64,000 nucleotides of DNA, taken from Piscibacillus salipiscarius JCM 13188. Lineage in GTDB: Bacteria; Bacillota; Bacilli; Bacillales; Alkalibacillaceae. The position numbers were made by a program, and so were the translations under genes. Location: assembly GCF_001311865.1 (NCBI RefSeq), contig NZ_BBCD01000009.1, positions 1 to 64,000 on the forward strand, given 5' to 3'. A model generated the notes under the pieces. That model did no database searches. It was not told the origin of the DNA and was given only the letters and a program-made list of their open reading frames with translations. This document shows positions 31,080 to 42,136 of the stretch, piece by piece (positions within the stretch are counted from its first letter, which is position 1; each line of letters begins with the position of its first letter).

Positions 31080-32413
31080 ATGAAGAAGAACCAGCAGGAT
31101 TTCACGCAAGGAAACATACTAAAACAATTAGTCATCTTCTCAGGACCGTTAATTTTAGCTAGCTTACTTCAAACGTCCTATCAATTATCGACAGCCTATG
31201 GGTAGGTAATTTAATAGGTGATGACGCGCTCGGTTCAGTAGCGATCTCAAGTACGATTATATTTACGATGCTCGCCTTTGCGATTGGCATTAACAACGCT
31301 TCCCTCACCATTTTGTCTCAGCAAAAAGGCCGTGATGATGACGAAGGCTTAAGGCGTTATTTGAATGGATTTGTCATCGTACTGACTGTTCTGGCCATAA
31401 TCATGGGAACGTTCGGCTATATATTCGCAGAGTCATTATTGAACCTGCTTGGCACACCTAAGGCCATGTTACAAGAGGCCAAGCTCTATTTACAGATTAA
31501 CTTTTTAGGAATCATCTTTTATTTGGATATAACTTATTAGCACAGTGCTACGGGCTTTAGGCGATAGCCGGACGCCACTTAGAATTGTTGCCATTGCTGT
31601 AATTCTGAATATTATTTTAGATCCATTGTTCATTTCCGTGTTTGGCTTTGGCATCTCAGGTGCTGCGTTTGCTACAATCTTCTCGCAAGGCGTATCATTT
31701 TTAATCGGATTAATTTATATATTAAAAAGCAGCTGGCACCATTTTCGATTCCATTTTTACCAAGTAAGGAAGAAGTGAGATTAATTCTGCACCTTGGAAT
31801 CCCGTCAGGTTTGCAAATGACGATGATTTCAGCTGGAGTAGCAGCCATTATGTCTGTCGTCACATCGTTTGGACCTTCAGTTGTCTCAGGGTTCAGTGCA
31901 GCCCAGCGTCTTGATAGCTTAATCATGTTACCTGCACACGCCTTAGGAACGGCAGTTAACAGTATGGCAGGACAGAATATCGGAATCGGGAACATGAAAC
32001 GAGTCAGTAAAATTGCCAAGACAGCTGTTCTATACAACTTCGGCATTATGTTTACGATTGGACTACTCGTCATTCCACTTGCGAAGTATGGAGTTTCACT
32101 GTTTATTGATGAGACGGAAGCAATCGAGTTCGGCACCACGTACCTACAGATTATTGCGCTTTGTTACCCGTTTTTAGGCATCAATTTCGTCTTAAACGGC
32201 ATCGTCCGCGCATCTGGCGCCATGTATCAAGTACTCGTTCTAAACATCATCTCGTTTTGGGTTTTGCGGTTTCCGCTATCAGCATTATTTGCCGATCTAA
32301 TGGGTGAAGTTGGTATCGCCATTGGTATGGGAGGAAGCTTCGTGATCAGTAGTTTGTTCGCTTATCTATATTTCAGGTTTGGAAAATGGCGAGAGAAAGT
32401 GCTGTTTGAATAA
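31080..32413 (+). CDS. MATE-family multidrug efflux transporter
   Basis: About 445 residues with 12 membrane segments in two related halves (TQGNILKQLVIFSGPLILASLLQT at the start, VRLILHLGIPSGLQMTMISAG at the start of the second half). Na+ or H+-coupled export of cationic compounds is the family role. Frameshifts near 31195, 31535 and 31765. Start ATG 31080 with AAAGG upstream. Array D begins six bases after its stop. Confidence 0.92.
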
Positions 32414-32580
32414 AATGTCTAGTATTTCAAAAATTCTTCTAGTAAAATCGCGATTTTGTCTAGTTAATTCTCGAAATTGTCTAGTAAAATTCTGATTTTG
32501 TCTAGTAAATCTTTAAAAGTGTCTAGTAAGCGACCAACTTTGTCTAGTAAACGAGAAAAGTTTCTAGTAAATAATTGTGG
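32414..32580. repeat. 21-bp periodic array D (TTTGTCTAGTAAA core)
   Basis: CTAGT begins at 32419, 32439, 32460, 32481, 32502, 32523, 32544 and 32564: steps 20, 21, 21, 21, 21, 21, 20. The core TTTGTCTAGTAAA is well conserved; the 8-9 bases between cores are not. It starts six bases after the MATE stop. Translation of the minus strand gives an LLDK-xxx seven-residue periodic pseudo-protein, which I take as spurious. Confidence 0.8.
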
Positions 32581-32604
32581 CTTTTGCGCGCAAATGCTAC
32601 TTTT

Positions 32605-32735
32605 TATAAACTGAATAGTCCTCGGAATCATGCAAATGGACCCTTGTTCAGCAGGAATGGTTTTTTCTCTAGAAAAATGATGCAAAAAGTCTGTTTAATA
32701 GTCCTTTAATTTATCGGAATAGTCCTTTCCCATGA
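32605..32735. repeat. 21-bp periodic array E (AATAGTCCTTT core)
   Basis: The T of AAT-(A/G)G recurs at 32616, 32637, 32658, 32678, 32699 and 32720 (steps 21, 21, 20, 21, 21). Clear units are GAATAGTCC, AAATGGACCC, TTAATAGTCCTTTAA and GAATAGTCCTTT; the others are degenerate. It directly follows array D, shifted by about one helical turn in phase, and is the reverse-complement family of array C. Confidence 0.7.
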
Positions 32736-32742
32736 AAAACAA

Positions 32743-32772
32743 ACAAAACCTGCCGTCCTGGCAGGCTTTTGA
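32743..32772 (-). terminator. Terminator after ytnP
   Basis: AAAACCTGCC / GGCAGGCTTTT stem-loop, six bases beyond the ytnP stop; A/T runs on both sides allow bidirectional use. Confidence 0.85.
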
Positions 32773-32777
32773 CCATT

Positions 32778-33631
32778 CTAATTATACTCATAACGCGGAC
32801 GTTCAATCGACTCGCTGATTTGTTTTTCATCATCAAACTTAATCGCTCGGTAATAAGCATCGTGGTAAAACACGAACCAGCTTCCCGCTTCGTATGCTTC
32901 ATCTTGCAACTTTTTCTTCTCATGAACACTTGTAACCGGAAAATCATCATACGCTAGCACCCATAACGGATTTTGGTGCGCGTGGGTTGGCATTAGATCT
33001 GCCATATGAACAAATGACTCATCCCCGTCTTTAAATTTAATGACCGAATGGCCGTCACTGTGCCCGCTCGTGTGATGCATCGTAAGACCCGGTGCAATCT
33101 CAACCTCAACTTCAACGTCTTAACCTGATGCTGAACAGGCTTCCAGTTCTCTTCCCAGTAAGTATTCTTTGAACGCATATTAGGATTTCGCATCTCATCC
33201 CACTCAACCTTAGATGTATAAATTGTCGCGTTTGGGAATGTGCTTACTAAGTCATCGCCATCAGGCTTCGTTAATCCATTGGCATGGTCAAAGTGAAGAT
33301 GCGTCATAAGCACTATATCAATATCTTCAAGTGTCAGTCCTACCTCACCAAGCGAATCTTCCACTTTGGACTCCTCAAGTACGCCGAAGTTACGTTTTAG
33401 CTTATCATTAAGCTTCCCGCGGCCAATGCCAGAGTCAATGACCATATTCTTGCCATCTAACTGAAGTAAAATTAAATCACAGCGTAATTCGATTTGATTT
33501 TTATCATTGTGAGGATACTTTTTACTCCAAAGCGGGTGAGGAACGACTCCAAACATCGCCCCGCCATCCATATGCGTGACACCGCCATTTAACCAAGTTA
33601 ATTTCGCACGACCAACTGTTAGTGTTTCCAT
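32778..33631 (-). CDS. ytnP: YtnP-type MBL-fold lactonase
   Basis: About 284 residues. The zinc motif is [10 protein letters not shown]; later ligands are in [11 protein letters not shown] and [11 protein letters not shown]. subtilis YtnP is a quorum-quenching lactonase; the same activity is inferred from family and gene order. A frameshift near 33115 removes the second half from the first frame. ATG 33631 follows AGGAGAGG. It ends the ytmP-trmB-ytnP run. Confidence 0.88.
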
Positions 33632-33653
33632 GAGATCCTCTCCTTTTTATCCA

Positions 33654-34292
33654 TTACTGAAATGTCGCAATGCAGCGATAAATAGGTTGTCCTTTACTAG
33701 AAAACTTCTCTTCATATTCTGTCATCACATTGTTGTCATCCTCTATTGCATGTAAATCTAGTGAGACATCTTCAAGCTTCATCCCGTATTGGGAAAAGCT
33801 AACTAACGAATATTCAAATAACGCTCGGTTGTCCGTTTTTAAAATAATTCTTCCATCATCTTTTAAAATATTCTCATATTGTTCTAAGAACGTCTTATAA
33901 GTTAAACGACGTTTTTCATGTCTTGTTTTCGGCCATGGATCTGAAAAGTTTAAGAAAATCGTATCCACTTCATTCTCGGCAAACATGTCTCTCAGGTCTT
34001 CCGCATTCTCATGTACAAGATGAACATTCGAAACATCACGATCTAACACCTTTTGAATAGCTGTCACAATGATACTCTCAGCCTTTTCAATGCCTATGAA
34101 ATTCATCTCAGGGTGCTGCTTCGCCATATTAGCGATAAACTGCCCCTTTCCTGTTCCAATCTCGAGTCCAATTGGCTGTTCATCGTCATATAACGATTGC
34201 CACTTCCCTTTTTGGTCAAACGGATCTAAGACCATAAGCCCTTCATTTTCTTTTATAAAATCTGCTGCCCATGGTTTATGTCGTAAACGCAT
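33654..34292 (-). CDS. trmB: tRNA (guanine-N7)-methyltransferase
   Basis: 212 residues, intact. SAM-dependent methylation of G46 in tRNA. Visible are the SAM site GLEIGTGKGQFI, GIEKAESII, LNFSDPWPKTRHEKRRL (the TrmB signature) and LKTDNRALFEYS. Overlap and spacing suggest cotranscription with ytnP downstream. Confidence 0.96.
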   Translation of the reverse strand: MRLRHKPWAADFIKENEGLMVLDPFDQKGKWQSLYDDEQPIGLEIGTGKGQFIANMAKQHPEMNFIGIEKAESIIVTAIQKVLDRDVSNVHLVHENAEDLRDMFAENEVDTIFLNFSDPWPKTRHEKRRLTYKTFLEQYENILKDDGRIILKTDNRALFEYSLVSFSQYGMKLEDVSLDLHAIEDDNNVMTEYEEKFSSKGQPIYRCIATFQ

Positions 34293-34330
34293 GCTGTCAC
34301 TCCTAGTTCATTTATTAAACTCTATTATAC

Positions 34331-34373
34331 TAAAAGTCTATATCCAAAAGCTAACCTTAAGGATATAGACTTA
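34331..34373 (-). terminator. Hairpin between ytmP and trmB
   Basis: AGTCTATATCC / GGATATAGACT 11-pair stem followed on the minus strand by TTTTAGTAT. It could terminate ytmP transcription upstream of trmB. Confidence 0.6.
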
Positions 34374-34377
34374 AACT

Positions 34378-35191
34378 CTATGAATAAATGACCATTTTAT
34401 GTTGCATCAAACGCTCTTTCCATTTATTCGAGTACTCCATATTACCCTTCTCTAAGTACCAAATATAATAGGATAGCGCTGAGGCAATCATGTACCACTG
34501 TATGCGTAAATATAGATTGTCATCTAACTGGACGCCATAAACCTTGAGCCAATCAGACCACTTTTCCCTTGGTACATACTGATATAAAAGCATGCACAAA
34601 TCAAGAGCAGGGTCCGCGATGACAGCTTGATCCCAATCAATTAAATACAAGTGATCGTCTTCACCGAGTAACCAGTTTTCGTGGTTAATATCTGAATGGC
34701 AAACGACCATTTCCTGCGTTCTTACTTGATCAAGATGCTTATGTAAAAACTCTAGCGCATGGGCAATCAGTGCCTGATCCACATGCTGATTCCCGCGGTA
34801 TTGGTTAATAAGTCTAACCAATAATTTAGACGGATCAAGTGGTTGTTTCCCCATTCTCATAAAAAGATGTAAGATTTCAGATGAGTGGTGAATTTTGCTG
34901 AGTAGCTTGGCAACTTGATCTTCTTTCATTTCATCTTTTGTGAGAACGCGGCCTTCTAACCACTTTTGAGCTGTAATCACATCGCCATTTTCTAAACGCT
35001 TTGTCCAAACGAGCTTTGGTACAATGCCTTCAGCAGATAAAACCGCTAAGAACGGTGACGAGTTACGCTTTAAAAATAATTTTGATGATCATTTGTGCTA
35101 AGAAAGCTTCTCCTGTGGTGCCACCTGCAGGAGTTATAGCCCATTCGGAACCGAGAAACTGTTCCAATTCACTCACCCACTTTTTGCACAT
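34378..35191 (-). CDS. ytmP: YtmP, aminoglycoside/choline kinase-like phosphotransferase
   Basis: About 271 residues of the APH/ChoK fold. The N-terminal part reads WAITPAGGTTGEAFLA, then KRNSSPFLAVLSAEGIVPKLVW. The catalytic loop is VCHSDINHENWLL and the metal-binding Asp is in LIDWDQA. Substrate unknown; adjacency to trmB is conserved in Bacillus. A frameshift near 35063 splits it. ATG 35191 is the best start, although its ribosome-binding site is weak; GTG about 15 bases later is an alternative. Confidence 0.85.
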
Positions 35192-35284
35192 GTAGTCTTC
35201 GTGTTTGGTACCTCAAATTTTTAGAGATACTTAATTAGATTACCTTATAAACCGACTCAATTTCAAGAGGATTTCATAAATTTC

Positions 35285-36212
35285 CTAGTTTTTTCTAACG
35301 ACACGACGTGGCCCCTGTTCTTTTCTGACGTGACACTCATAGCATTTACCAGTGTAACCATCAGCATGGTAGATTATAGATTCATCTGAACGAACCATAA
35401 TCTCAGAACCTTTCAGCATTTCCACTTCTTTTAATCTAGTATGTTTTCCGAAAAACACCGTGATAAACAAAAGAAGTAATTTCAACTTAGAAATTTGATG
35501 AACAATCGTTACATGAAAAGTTTGTTTATTTATTGTAGCATCTGGAGCGATTTTCATGCCACCACCAAAATAAGGATGATTTGTAATCGTTAGCATCCAA
35601 ATGCCCTTAAGCTCACGCTCTTTGCCATCAATCGTTAAATGAATATTTTTTGGCTGAAATTTAAAAATGGTCACAATAAGTCCAATAACATAAACTAAAA
35701 TGATAAATGAATTCGGTTAAACCATGCCTTCCACTTCGATTCATTCGTCCGTTCAGCGACCTCAGCGTCAAAGCCAATGCCTAAACTTGAGGCAAAAAGC
35801 TTCTCTAACCTAGCAGGCCGTCCATCAGTTAAATAAGTACCAGCCCAGTATGATTGAAACGTTTTTGTTTAAAAATAGTCCTTAAACTCTCTTTCGGATC
35901 TAGTGGCATGCTGCAGCCTCTAGCAAAGTCATTCCCTGACCCAACTGGTACAAAGGCAAGTGGCAAATCGCCATAGGCTTTTACCCCGTTTATGACTTCA
36001 TAAAACGTTCCATCGCCTCCTACGACTACTAACATTTCAATTTTCTCCTCGTGAAGGGAAACAACTTGAGCCACCAGCTTCGTCGCATGACCAGGATATT
36101 CCGTGTAATAAGATTTATAGTTTTGGGGATTTTGTACGCCTTTCAAATACTCTTTAACAATTTTGATTCCTTTTCCTCTACCTGCAACTGGATTAATAAT
36201 TAGAACATACAT
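35285..36212 (-). CDS. ytlR: Diacylglycerol kinase-family lipid kinase
   Basis: About 310 residues with the DAGK catalytic domain: LIINPVAGRGKG at the N-terminus, VVVGGDGTFYEVINGV and FVPVGSGNDFARG. The C-terminal half (HPYFGGGMKIAPDATINKQTF) completes the YegS/DagK-like fold. The frame is broken several times between 35690 and 35860. Start ATG 36212 has GAGGAG seven bases upstream and begins one base after the repaired stop of ytlQ. Forms thpR-ytlQ-ytlR. Confidence 0.87.
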
Positions 36213-36213
36213 A

Positions 36214-37140
36214 TCATGACTCCTCAAAACCAATTCGACGTTCATCATCCAGCCAAACAGGACGTTCACATAATGCCTTAACGTATGTTCTAACATTTTT
36301 TCGCATGCCTTTAACTGCTGGGCTTTTATCGGATACTTGGACTCTCTTTGTTTATGAAACCATTCTGGATAATTCGTTTGATCTATGTACTCCGTTTGAA
36401 ACGGCAATGACTGATGGACGATTTGATTTTGCTGGGCAAGTAAATACTTCTTAATAGGAAAATCAACCTCATAATAATCAAAAATACTTTGAACGAGCTT
36501 TTCCATCCGCTTAAGTTTAATAACCGGGTTAACAATCGATTTCTCCTGTTCATCTTTCATAACCGTCCATTTGCGATCATCAGAGGGATAAAATACAGCA
36601 TCTTGATAATCACGATCTAATATGGACACGCACATCACTTCAGTTGGCGTTAACATAATAACTTCAGCATCAAGCGTGGCATTTTTAAGCTTAAAAGAAG
36701 GTTGATAGAATACGAGATATGTATCAGGAAAACGCTGCAAAAAATATTTTAACCACGGGTCGCGCTCATAACCTTTATCAAAATAAGATACTTCTTGAAG
36801 CGTACTCGAAGCCCAAATAAGCTGGGTGTCAAACACTTGATCTAAGAAAAATTGCTTTACGTCCTCTTCCCGTTCCGGAAGAGCCATAACCTCATCTTCA
36901 TCTTCGGGATCATCCACTTCCTCTTTACGTTGAAAAAAGCGCTTAAAAAAAGGAAGGTTCTTTCTCAGCATGATTCTCTAAATCAGGCTCACCTGTAAAC
37001 ACTCCTTGCTGCTCCTGTTCCCAGCGCGCAACTAACCGTTCATATTGATCTTTTTTTAACCTAATGAACTGGCCCGGATATTTATAAATATCGGTTTCAT
37101 ATCTAGATATGTAATCTTGTAACTTTACTAATTGCCCCAT
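36214..37140 (-). CDS. ytlQ: YtlQ-like conserved protein
   Basis: About 308 residues, no recognised catalytic motif. An N-terminal part with MGQLVKLQDYISRYETDIYKYP is followed by an acidic linker (DDPEDEDEV) and a mixed alpha/beta region. It is identified from position between thpR and the lipid kinase, as in B. subtilis. Frameshifts occur near 36945 and near 36300. The second makes the frame appear fused to the kinase; the alternative frame reads VKALCERPVWLDDERRIGF and stops at 36214. Confidence 0.75.
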
Positions 37141-37149
37141 AACAACACC

Positions 37150-37708
37150 TTACTTCAAATCAAAAGATTCAATGACTTCATATTTTTTTCGCGATCAGGA
37201 TGGACGCGGTATAAGTTCACATGCCTTACATCAAATGAAAACGACTTCGGGTCATCTAATTTATTCTCAAGCGCTTCTTTGGATAAATGAAGCTTCCCTT
37301 TTCCCCACTTCTTTGCAAGTGTTATATGCGGGCGGTACGGGCGTTTTCCTCTTCGACTCCGAGTGAGTCTAATAATTCATCCACACCACGTTTTAAAATC
37401 AAGAACCTCTTGATCCCGTTCAATTTCGGCATACATCACTCGCGGCTGTTCTTCCTTACCAAAGAAATTTAGACCATTCATTTGAAGCTCTAATGGAGCA
37501 CTCTTAAGGGTAGACAAAAGTCGTTTAAGTTGATGGAGCGTCTTCGGCTTTACAGCACCAAGAAACCTAAGGGTGACATGAAAGTCATCTCCATGAACCC
37601 ACTTATGATAATCCACAAAAGGTTTTAAAGCCTCCTGCCACTTCACTAAAAACTCTTTGTACTCTTGTGGCACGGAAAAACCAATAAATAATGAGGATCG
37701 TCAGGCAT
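37150..37708 (-). CDS. thpR: RNA 2',3'-cyclic phosphodiesterase (ThpR)
   Basis: About 186 residues of the 2H phosphoesterase superfamily. Both HxT motifs are visible: HVTLRFLG near residue 46 and HITLAKK near residue 135. The first pieces are MPDDPHYFIGFSVPQEYKEF and ALKPFVDYHKWVHGDDF. Frameshifts lie near 37685 and 37378. The start ATG 37708 has only a weak ribosome-binding site. Known as ytlP in B. subtilis and first of a three-gene run. Confidence 0.87.
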
Positions 37709-37823
37709 TTACTCGTCACTTCTCTTTCTATTTAAAATTTTTTTGATTTTTTTATTTATTTTATAGTACAATATTTCTAAATCAATAATATCATGTATTC
37801 AAATAAATTCCAGAGGTGGTTTT

Positions 37824-38051
37824 TTGAGTTACCCATCACAAACGATGTTAAATCGGATTAAGGATCTTTATTTGTACCTTAATGAGAGAGGAACAGCCAC
37901 AACAAAGGAACTATCAGAGCAATTCGGTCTTTCAGAGCGAACGATTCAGCGTGATATAAATATTTTACAATATAACGGACTCGTTGAAAGCTATAAAAAG
38001 GCGAATGGACAACAACTGATAAAAAAGTTAAAACTGCCTAAAGTCGATTAA
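37824..38051 (+). CDS. ytzE: YtzE-like DeoR-type HTH protein
   Basis: 75 residues consisting only of a DeoR-type winged helix (ATTKELSEQFGLSERTIQRDINILQYNGLVE). The effector domain of full DeoR proteins is missing, as in B. subtilis YtzE. TTG start 37824 with AGAGGTGG upstream. Its stop overlaps the stop of the convergent pseudouridine synthase by four bases, so no terminator space exists. Intact. Confidence 0.88.
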   Translation: MSYPSQTMLNRIKDLYLYLNERGTATTKELSEQFGLSERTIQRDINILQYNGLVESYKKANGQQLIKKLKLPKVD

Positions 38052-38759
38052 TGAGCTTGTAGTAATGATAGCTCTTGTTCCGTTAACTCACGATACTCAC
38101 CACGAGCTAATTCTTCATCCAACACTAAACTTCCCATTTGTACACGCTCTAATTCAACCACTTTATGACCGCGTGATGCGAACATACGCTTAATTTGATG
38201 AAACTTTCCTTCTGTAATCACAACACGTACATACGAAATGTCACCCGCTTCAGCAATTATTAATTCAGCAGGTTTCGTCACATATCCATCGTCAAGTTCA
38301 ACGCCTTGTTTAAAGGCATCTACGTCTGCACCTGTCACATAACCATCGATATGCGCTTCATATGTCTTCTCAACGTGTTTTTGAGGAGATAATAGCCTAT
38401 GAGCTAATTCCCCCATCATTTGTTAATAACAGTAAACCGACCGTATCTTTATCCAAGCGCCCGACTGGAAATAGTGAAAATGGTTGATAGAACTCATCTA
38501 ATAAATCTGTCACACATGTTTCCACGTGGTCCTCAGTCGCAGAAATCACGCCTTTAGGCTTGTTCATTATGATATAGACATAATCTCGATAATCGAGCAC
38601 CTGTCCATTCACAACGATCTCAGACTCCTTAGGTTCACAATGGAAAGACGAATCTTTAATCGCCTTCCCATCCACTTGAACCTTTCCTTTTTTAATTAAC
38701 TTCTTCACGTCTTTTCTCGAACCAAATCCTTGATTGGCTAATATTTTATCTAATCTCAT
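38048..38759 (-). CDS. ytzG: RsuA/RluB-family pseudouridine synthase
   Basis: About 238 residues. It has an N-terminal S4 domain (MRLDKILANQGFGSRKDVKKL), then the synthase domain with catalytic Asp in VGRLDKDTVGLLLLTND and the motif ITEGKFHQIKRMFAS. It modifies a uridine of ribosomal RNA. A frameshift near 38408 splits it. Start ATG 38759; overlaps convergent ytzE at the 3' end. Confidence 0.93.
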
Positions 38760-38770
38760 GACCACACCTC

Positions 38771-40387
38771 TTATGGGAAAAGTTTCGCAAGACGATTGAC
38801 CCTGTCACCTAATAACCGTTGTAATAACGTTGTTTTATACGCCAGCCATAAGTAAACATAACCCCCAGTTGGAACGGCAATAAGAGTTTGAATGACAAAC
38901 TTTAGTCTGCTTGGGTCGTCACTAAATGGTAAGCCAGCAATAAAGCGAGCTGCGATGACCACAACTGCCATGGCAACGGTTAATATAGCGATTAATAAGC
39001 TTTGTTTATATAAAGGTTTCACATTAAATCCTGTCACGCGATGAATTTTATACAAGTTTAAGGCTGCCGCTGTTAAAACGGCAATACCTGTCGCCATAAC
39101 CGCACCTTTACCCTGGAATAATGACACGAGTGGGAAGTTCAAAACAATCTTAAGCACTAACCCCACCGCAAGACTTATGACGGCAAAGTTTTGTCGGTTT
39201 ATCCCTTGTAAAATTGCTGCGCTGACGGTAAATAACGCGAAGAACAACGATACTGGAGCATAATAACTTAAGATCGCACCTCCGAATTTTACAGCGTCTT
39301 GCACTTCATATAACACACCATAAGCTTGTACCGATAAATGGACAAACCAACAGCAGCTGGTAACACTAACAACACGACGATTAGTATGGCCTGATTAATA
39401 TAATGTTTATATAGGTTATTATCATTTTCGGTGAACGCTTTCGTAATCGCCGGTAATACGGCCATCGCTAGTCCAATCGAAAGAGTCACCGGAATAATCA
39501 CAAGCTTATGACCATAAACGAGAATAACCGACAATAAATCTTCTGAGATCTTAGCCTGTCCAATTGAGGACATAATTCGGTTAAACGTAAATTGATCGAC
39601 CATTTGATAAAGGGGCGTCGCAATTCCGACTAACACGAACGGCCCGGCATAAGATAATAGCTCCCGGTAATGCTCTGATTTTGGAAACGATAGAACGCCT
39701 CCACTTTCTTCAAGCTCACGCTCCATTTGTGGTTTATGGCGCCTGTAGAAATAATAAAGTATAAACGCCGCTGCAATTGCACCAATAAAGCCGCAAAAGC
39801 AGCAAGTCCAACCGCAAGTCTGATCGTTCCGTCTAACACCTTCATTACAATGAATGCCCCAAGTAATAAAAAGCCAATCCTGACAATTTGTTCGACGACA
39901 ATTGAAAACGCAGTTGGCGCCATCGATTGATGCCCCTGAAAATATCCTCGAATCAAACTCATAGGTGCGACAACAATCAGCGCAAAACTGACCATTTTTA
40001 TAACAAACGCCGCATCTTCTACGGAGTTATCTAAATCAGTATCCGATATAAAAATTTGCGCTAACCAATCAGCACTAAAAACATAATTAAAAACATGACA
40101 AGTCCCATGACCATCATAAACATCATGCCTGTTTTAAACATGGATTGTTTCGTTTCATAATCTTCTAAAGCATCGTATTTCGCGACAAATTTCGACATCG
40201 CCATTGGTATGCCTAATGACGATAAGGTTAAAAATATTTGATATGGATTATAAGCGTATGAATAAAGGACCCCGCCCGTATTTCCAACTAACGCATAGAA
40301 CGGAATCACATATAATAAGCCTAAAATTTTAGACGTGTAGTTCGCACCCGTTAACAGCATGGTGCCCCTTAACATCTTGTTTGACAT
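38771..40387 (-). CDS. ytgP: YtgP/MurJ lipid II flippase
   Basis: Polytopic MVF/MOP-superfamily membrane protein of about 540 residues, 14 membrane segments expected. Pieces in order are MLRGTMLLTGANYTSKILGL, LTLSSLGIPMAMSKFVAKYD, PMSLIRGYFQGHQSMAPTA, LYQMVDQFTFNRIMSSIGQ and LQGINRQNFAVISLAVGL. B. subtilis YtgP is a MurJ flippase for peptidoglycan precursors. At least four frameshifts (40060, 39980, 39720, 39320), which cannot all be real if the gene is essential here. Confidence 0.9.
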
Positions 40388-40505
40388 GTTTTCACCTACA
40401 ATTGTTGTTCAATCTAACCATTATATTTTATCATATAATAGAACGATATAAATGAAGAAAAACACACGTGTTGTAGAAATATGACGAATTTTAATACAGA
40501 AAGGC

Positions 40506-41782
40506 TTGAATAAATTGACATATGATGTAGTCGTAATTGGCGGTGGCCCATCCGGACTAATGGCAGCCATTACCGCAGGCCGAAACGGAGCCAACACTTT
40601 ATTGATCGAAAAAGGGAATAAATTAGGGCGCAAGCTTGCGATTAGCGGGGGTGGTCGTTGTAATGTGACCAACGTGCTACCTGATGAAGAGTTAATCGCG
40701 CACATTCCTGGGAACGGGAAATTTTTATACAGCACCTTTTCCATTTTTAACAACTCTTCGATTATTGAGTACTTCGAATCGCTAGGCGTGAAGCTTAAAG
40801 AAGAAGATAAAGGCCGCATGTTCCCCCGTGAGCGACAGCGCGAAAACAGTCGTGAGCACACTGGTAAAACAGTTAGACGTGCTCGGGGTTGAGGCCAGGC
40901 TCAATACGAAGGTTGAAGCTGTTCATTACGGTGATGATTCGCATGAGATTATTTTGGAAAATGAAAAATCAAGACATCGTGTGTTGTCATCGCGGTTGGC
41001 GGAAAGTCCGTTCCGAACACAGGCAGTGAAGGACAAGGGTACGCCTGGGCGAAGAAAGCTGGCCATACGATAACTGAATTGTACCCGACCGAAGTGCCTT
41101 TGACGTCAAACGAGTCGTTTATTAAAGATAAAACACTTCAAGGCATTTCTTTGTACGACGTTGAGGTCACAGCCCTGAAACCAAACGGCAAACCTATTCA
41201 AGCTCACAGATGGGACATCTTATTTACCCACCAAGGCTTATCAGGACCAGCCGCCTTAAGACTCAGCCAGTTCGTTGTTAAAGCACTTAAAAAGTTTAAA
41301 GTTGATACGCTTGATGTCGCGATCGACTGCTTTCCAGATGAAGGGGAGCAAAACGTCGCCGATAAACTAATGAAGATGGCCAAAGAAAGTCCGAACAAGT
41401 CGGTGAAGCAAGTGTGGAAAGGCCTTGTACCTGAAAGATATTTGTTATTTTAATGGGACAAATCGGACTTGACCCAAGCACAACGTACCACCACCTCAAG
41501 AAAAAAGAGGTGCTGGACTTAGCAGCCATGATGAAAGGTTTTAAAATGAGAGTCAACGGAACCCTATCGATTGAAAAGGCCTTTATCACAGGAGGTGGCG
41601 TGTCGCTTAAGGAAATCGTTCCGAACGAAATGGCGTCTAAACTCATGGATCGCTTGTTCTTCTGCGGCGAGATTTTGGACATCCACGGCTACACAGGTGG
41701 ATTCAATATAACTGCGGCCTTTTCAACTGGTTTCGTCGCAGGACTGCATGCCGCTCAGAGGGCGAGTGAGGTTAAGGCTTAA
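40506..41782 (+). CDS. ytfP: HI0933/BaiN-family flavoprotein
   Basis: About 425 residues, FAD-binding: [21 protein letters not shown], the family motif [16 protein letters not shown], and C-terminal [22 protein letters not shown]. Reaction unknown. Frameshifts near 40845, 40990, 41070 and 41450. Start TTG 40506 or TTG 40515; the second has better spacing from AGAAAGG. It is divergent from ytgP. Confidence 0.9.
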
Positions 41783-41785
41783 TGT

Positions 41786-41868
41786 AGATGCTTTTTCGCT
41801 AATGCGAAAAAGTGACCAATGAATTATAATTAGAGGCTTTTGCGCTGGGTGCGCAAAAGCTTCTTTTT
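41786..41868 (+). terminator. Double hairpin after ytfP
   Basis: First CTTTTTCGC-TAAT-GCGAAAAAG (41790-41811), then AGGCTTTTGCGC / GCGCAAAAGCTT (41833-41861) followed by CTTTTTTG. The second is a good terminator. Degenerate copies of its 3' arm (GCGCAA-n3-CTTCT) recur near 42031 and 42080. Confidence 0.75.
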
Positions 41869-41869
41869 T

Positions 41870-42000
41870 GAATCTTTTTATCTACTCCTTTTCCGAGTTT
41901 ATCTACCCCATTTCGGAATATATCTACCCAGAAATTTGTCGACGGAGTAAAAATCACCATTTTATCTACCCTTCAAACGAATTTATCTAACACTTGAGGA
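41870..42000. repeat. 21-bp periodic array F (TTTATCTACCCC core)
   Basis: TCTAC (last copy TCTAA) begins at 41881, 41902, 41923, 41965 and 41986; the missing position 41944 is degenerate. Every interval is exactly 21 or 42. It lies between the ytfP terminator and a small membrane-protein gene. Nothing else is seen from 42000 to 42120 beyond partial terminator-like remnants. Confidence 0.78.
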
Positions 42001-42136
42001 TGATAGGATAGTGCTTTTTCACGGCCGGGCGCGCAATAGCTTCTAATTTAAAAACTTTTTAGACCCGTTCGCTCCGATGCGCAAATCCTTCTTTTATGGT
42101 ACATTTAATACAATAAACAAATAGTGGAGTGATCAT

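Noticed and set aside
32464-32685. Minus-strand ORF with LLDK repeats
   Set aside because: Its periodic sequence is simply array D translated; there is no ribosome-binding site and no family match.
35829-36971. Fusion of YtlQ-like protein with the lipid kinase
   Set aside because: An alternative frame gives a sensible YtlQ end and a TGA one base before the kinase ATG, which has its own ribosome-binding site.
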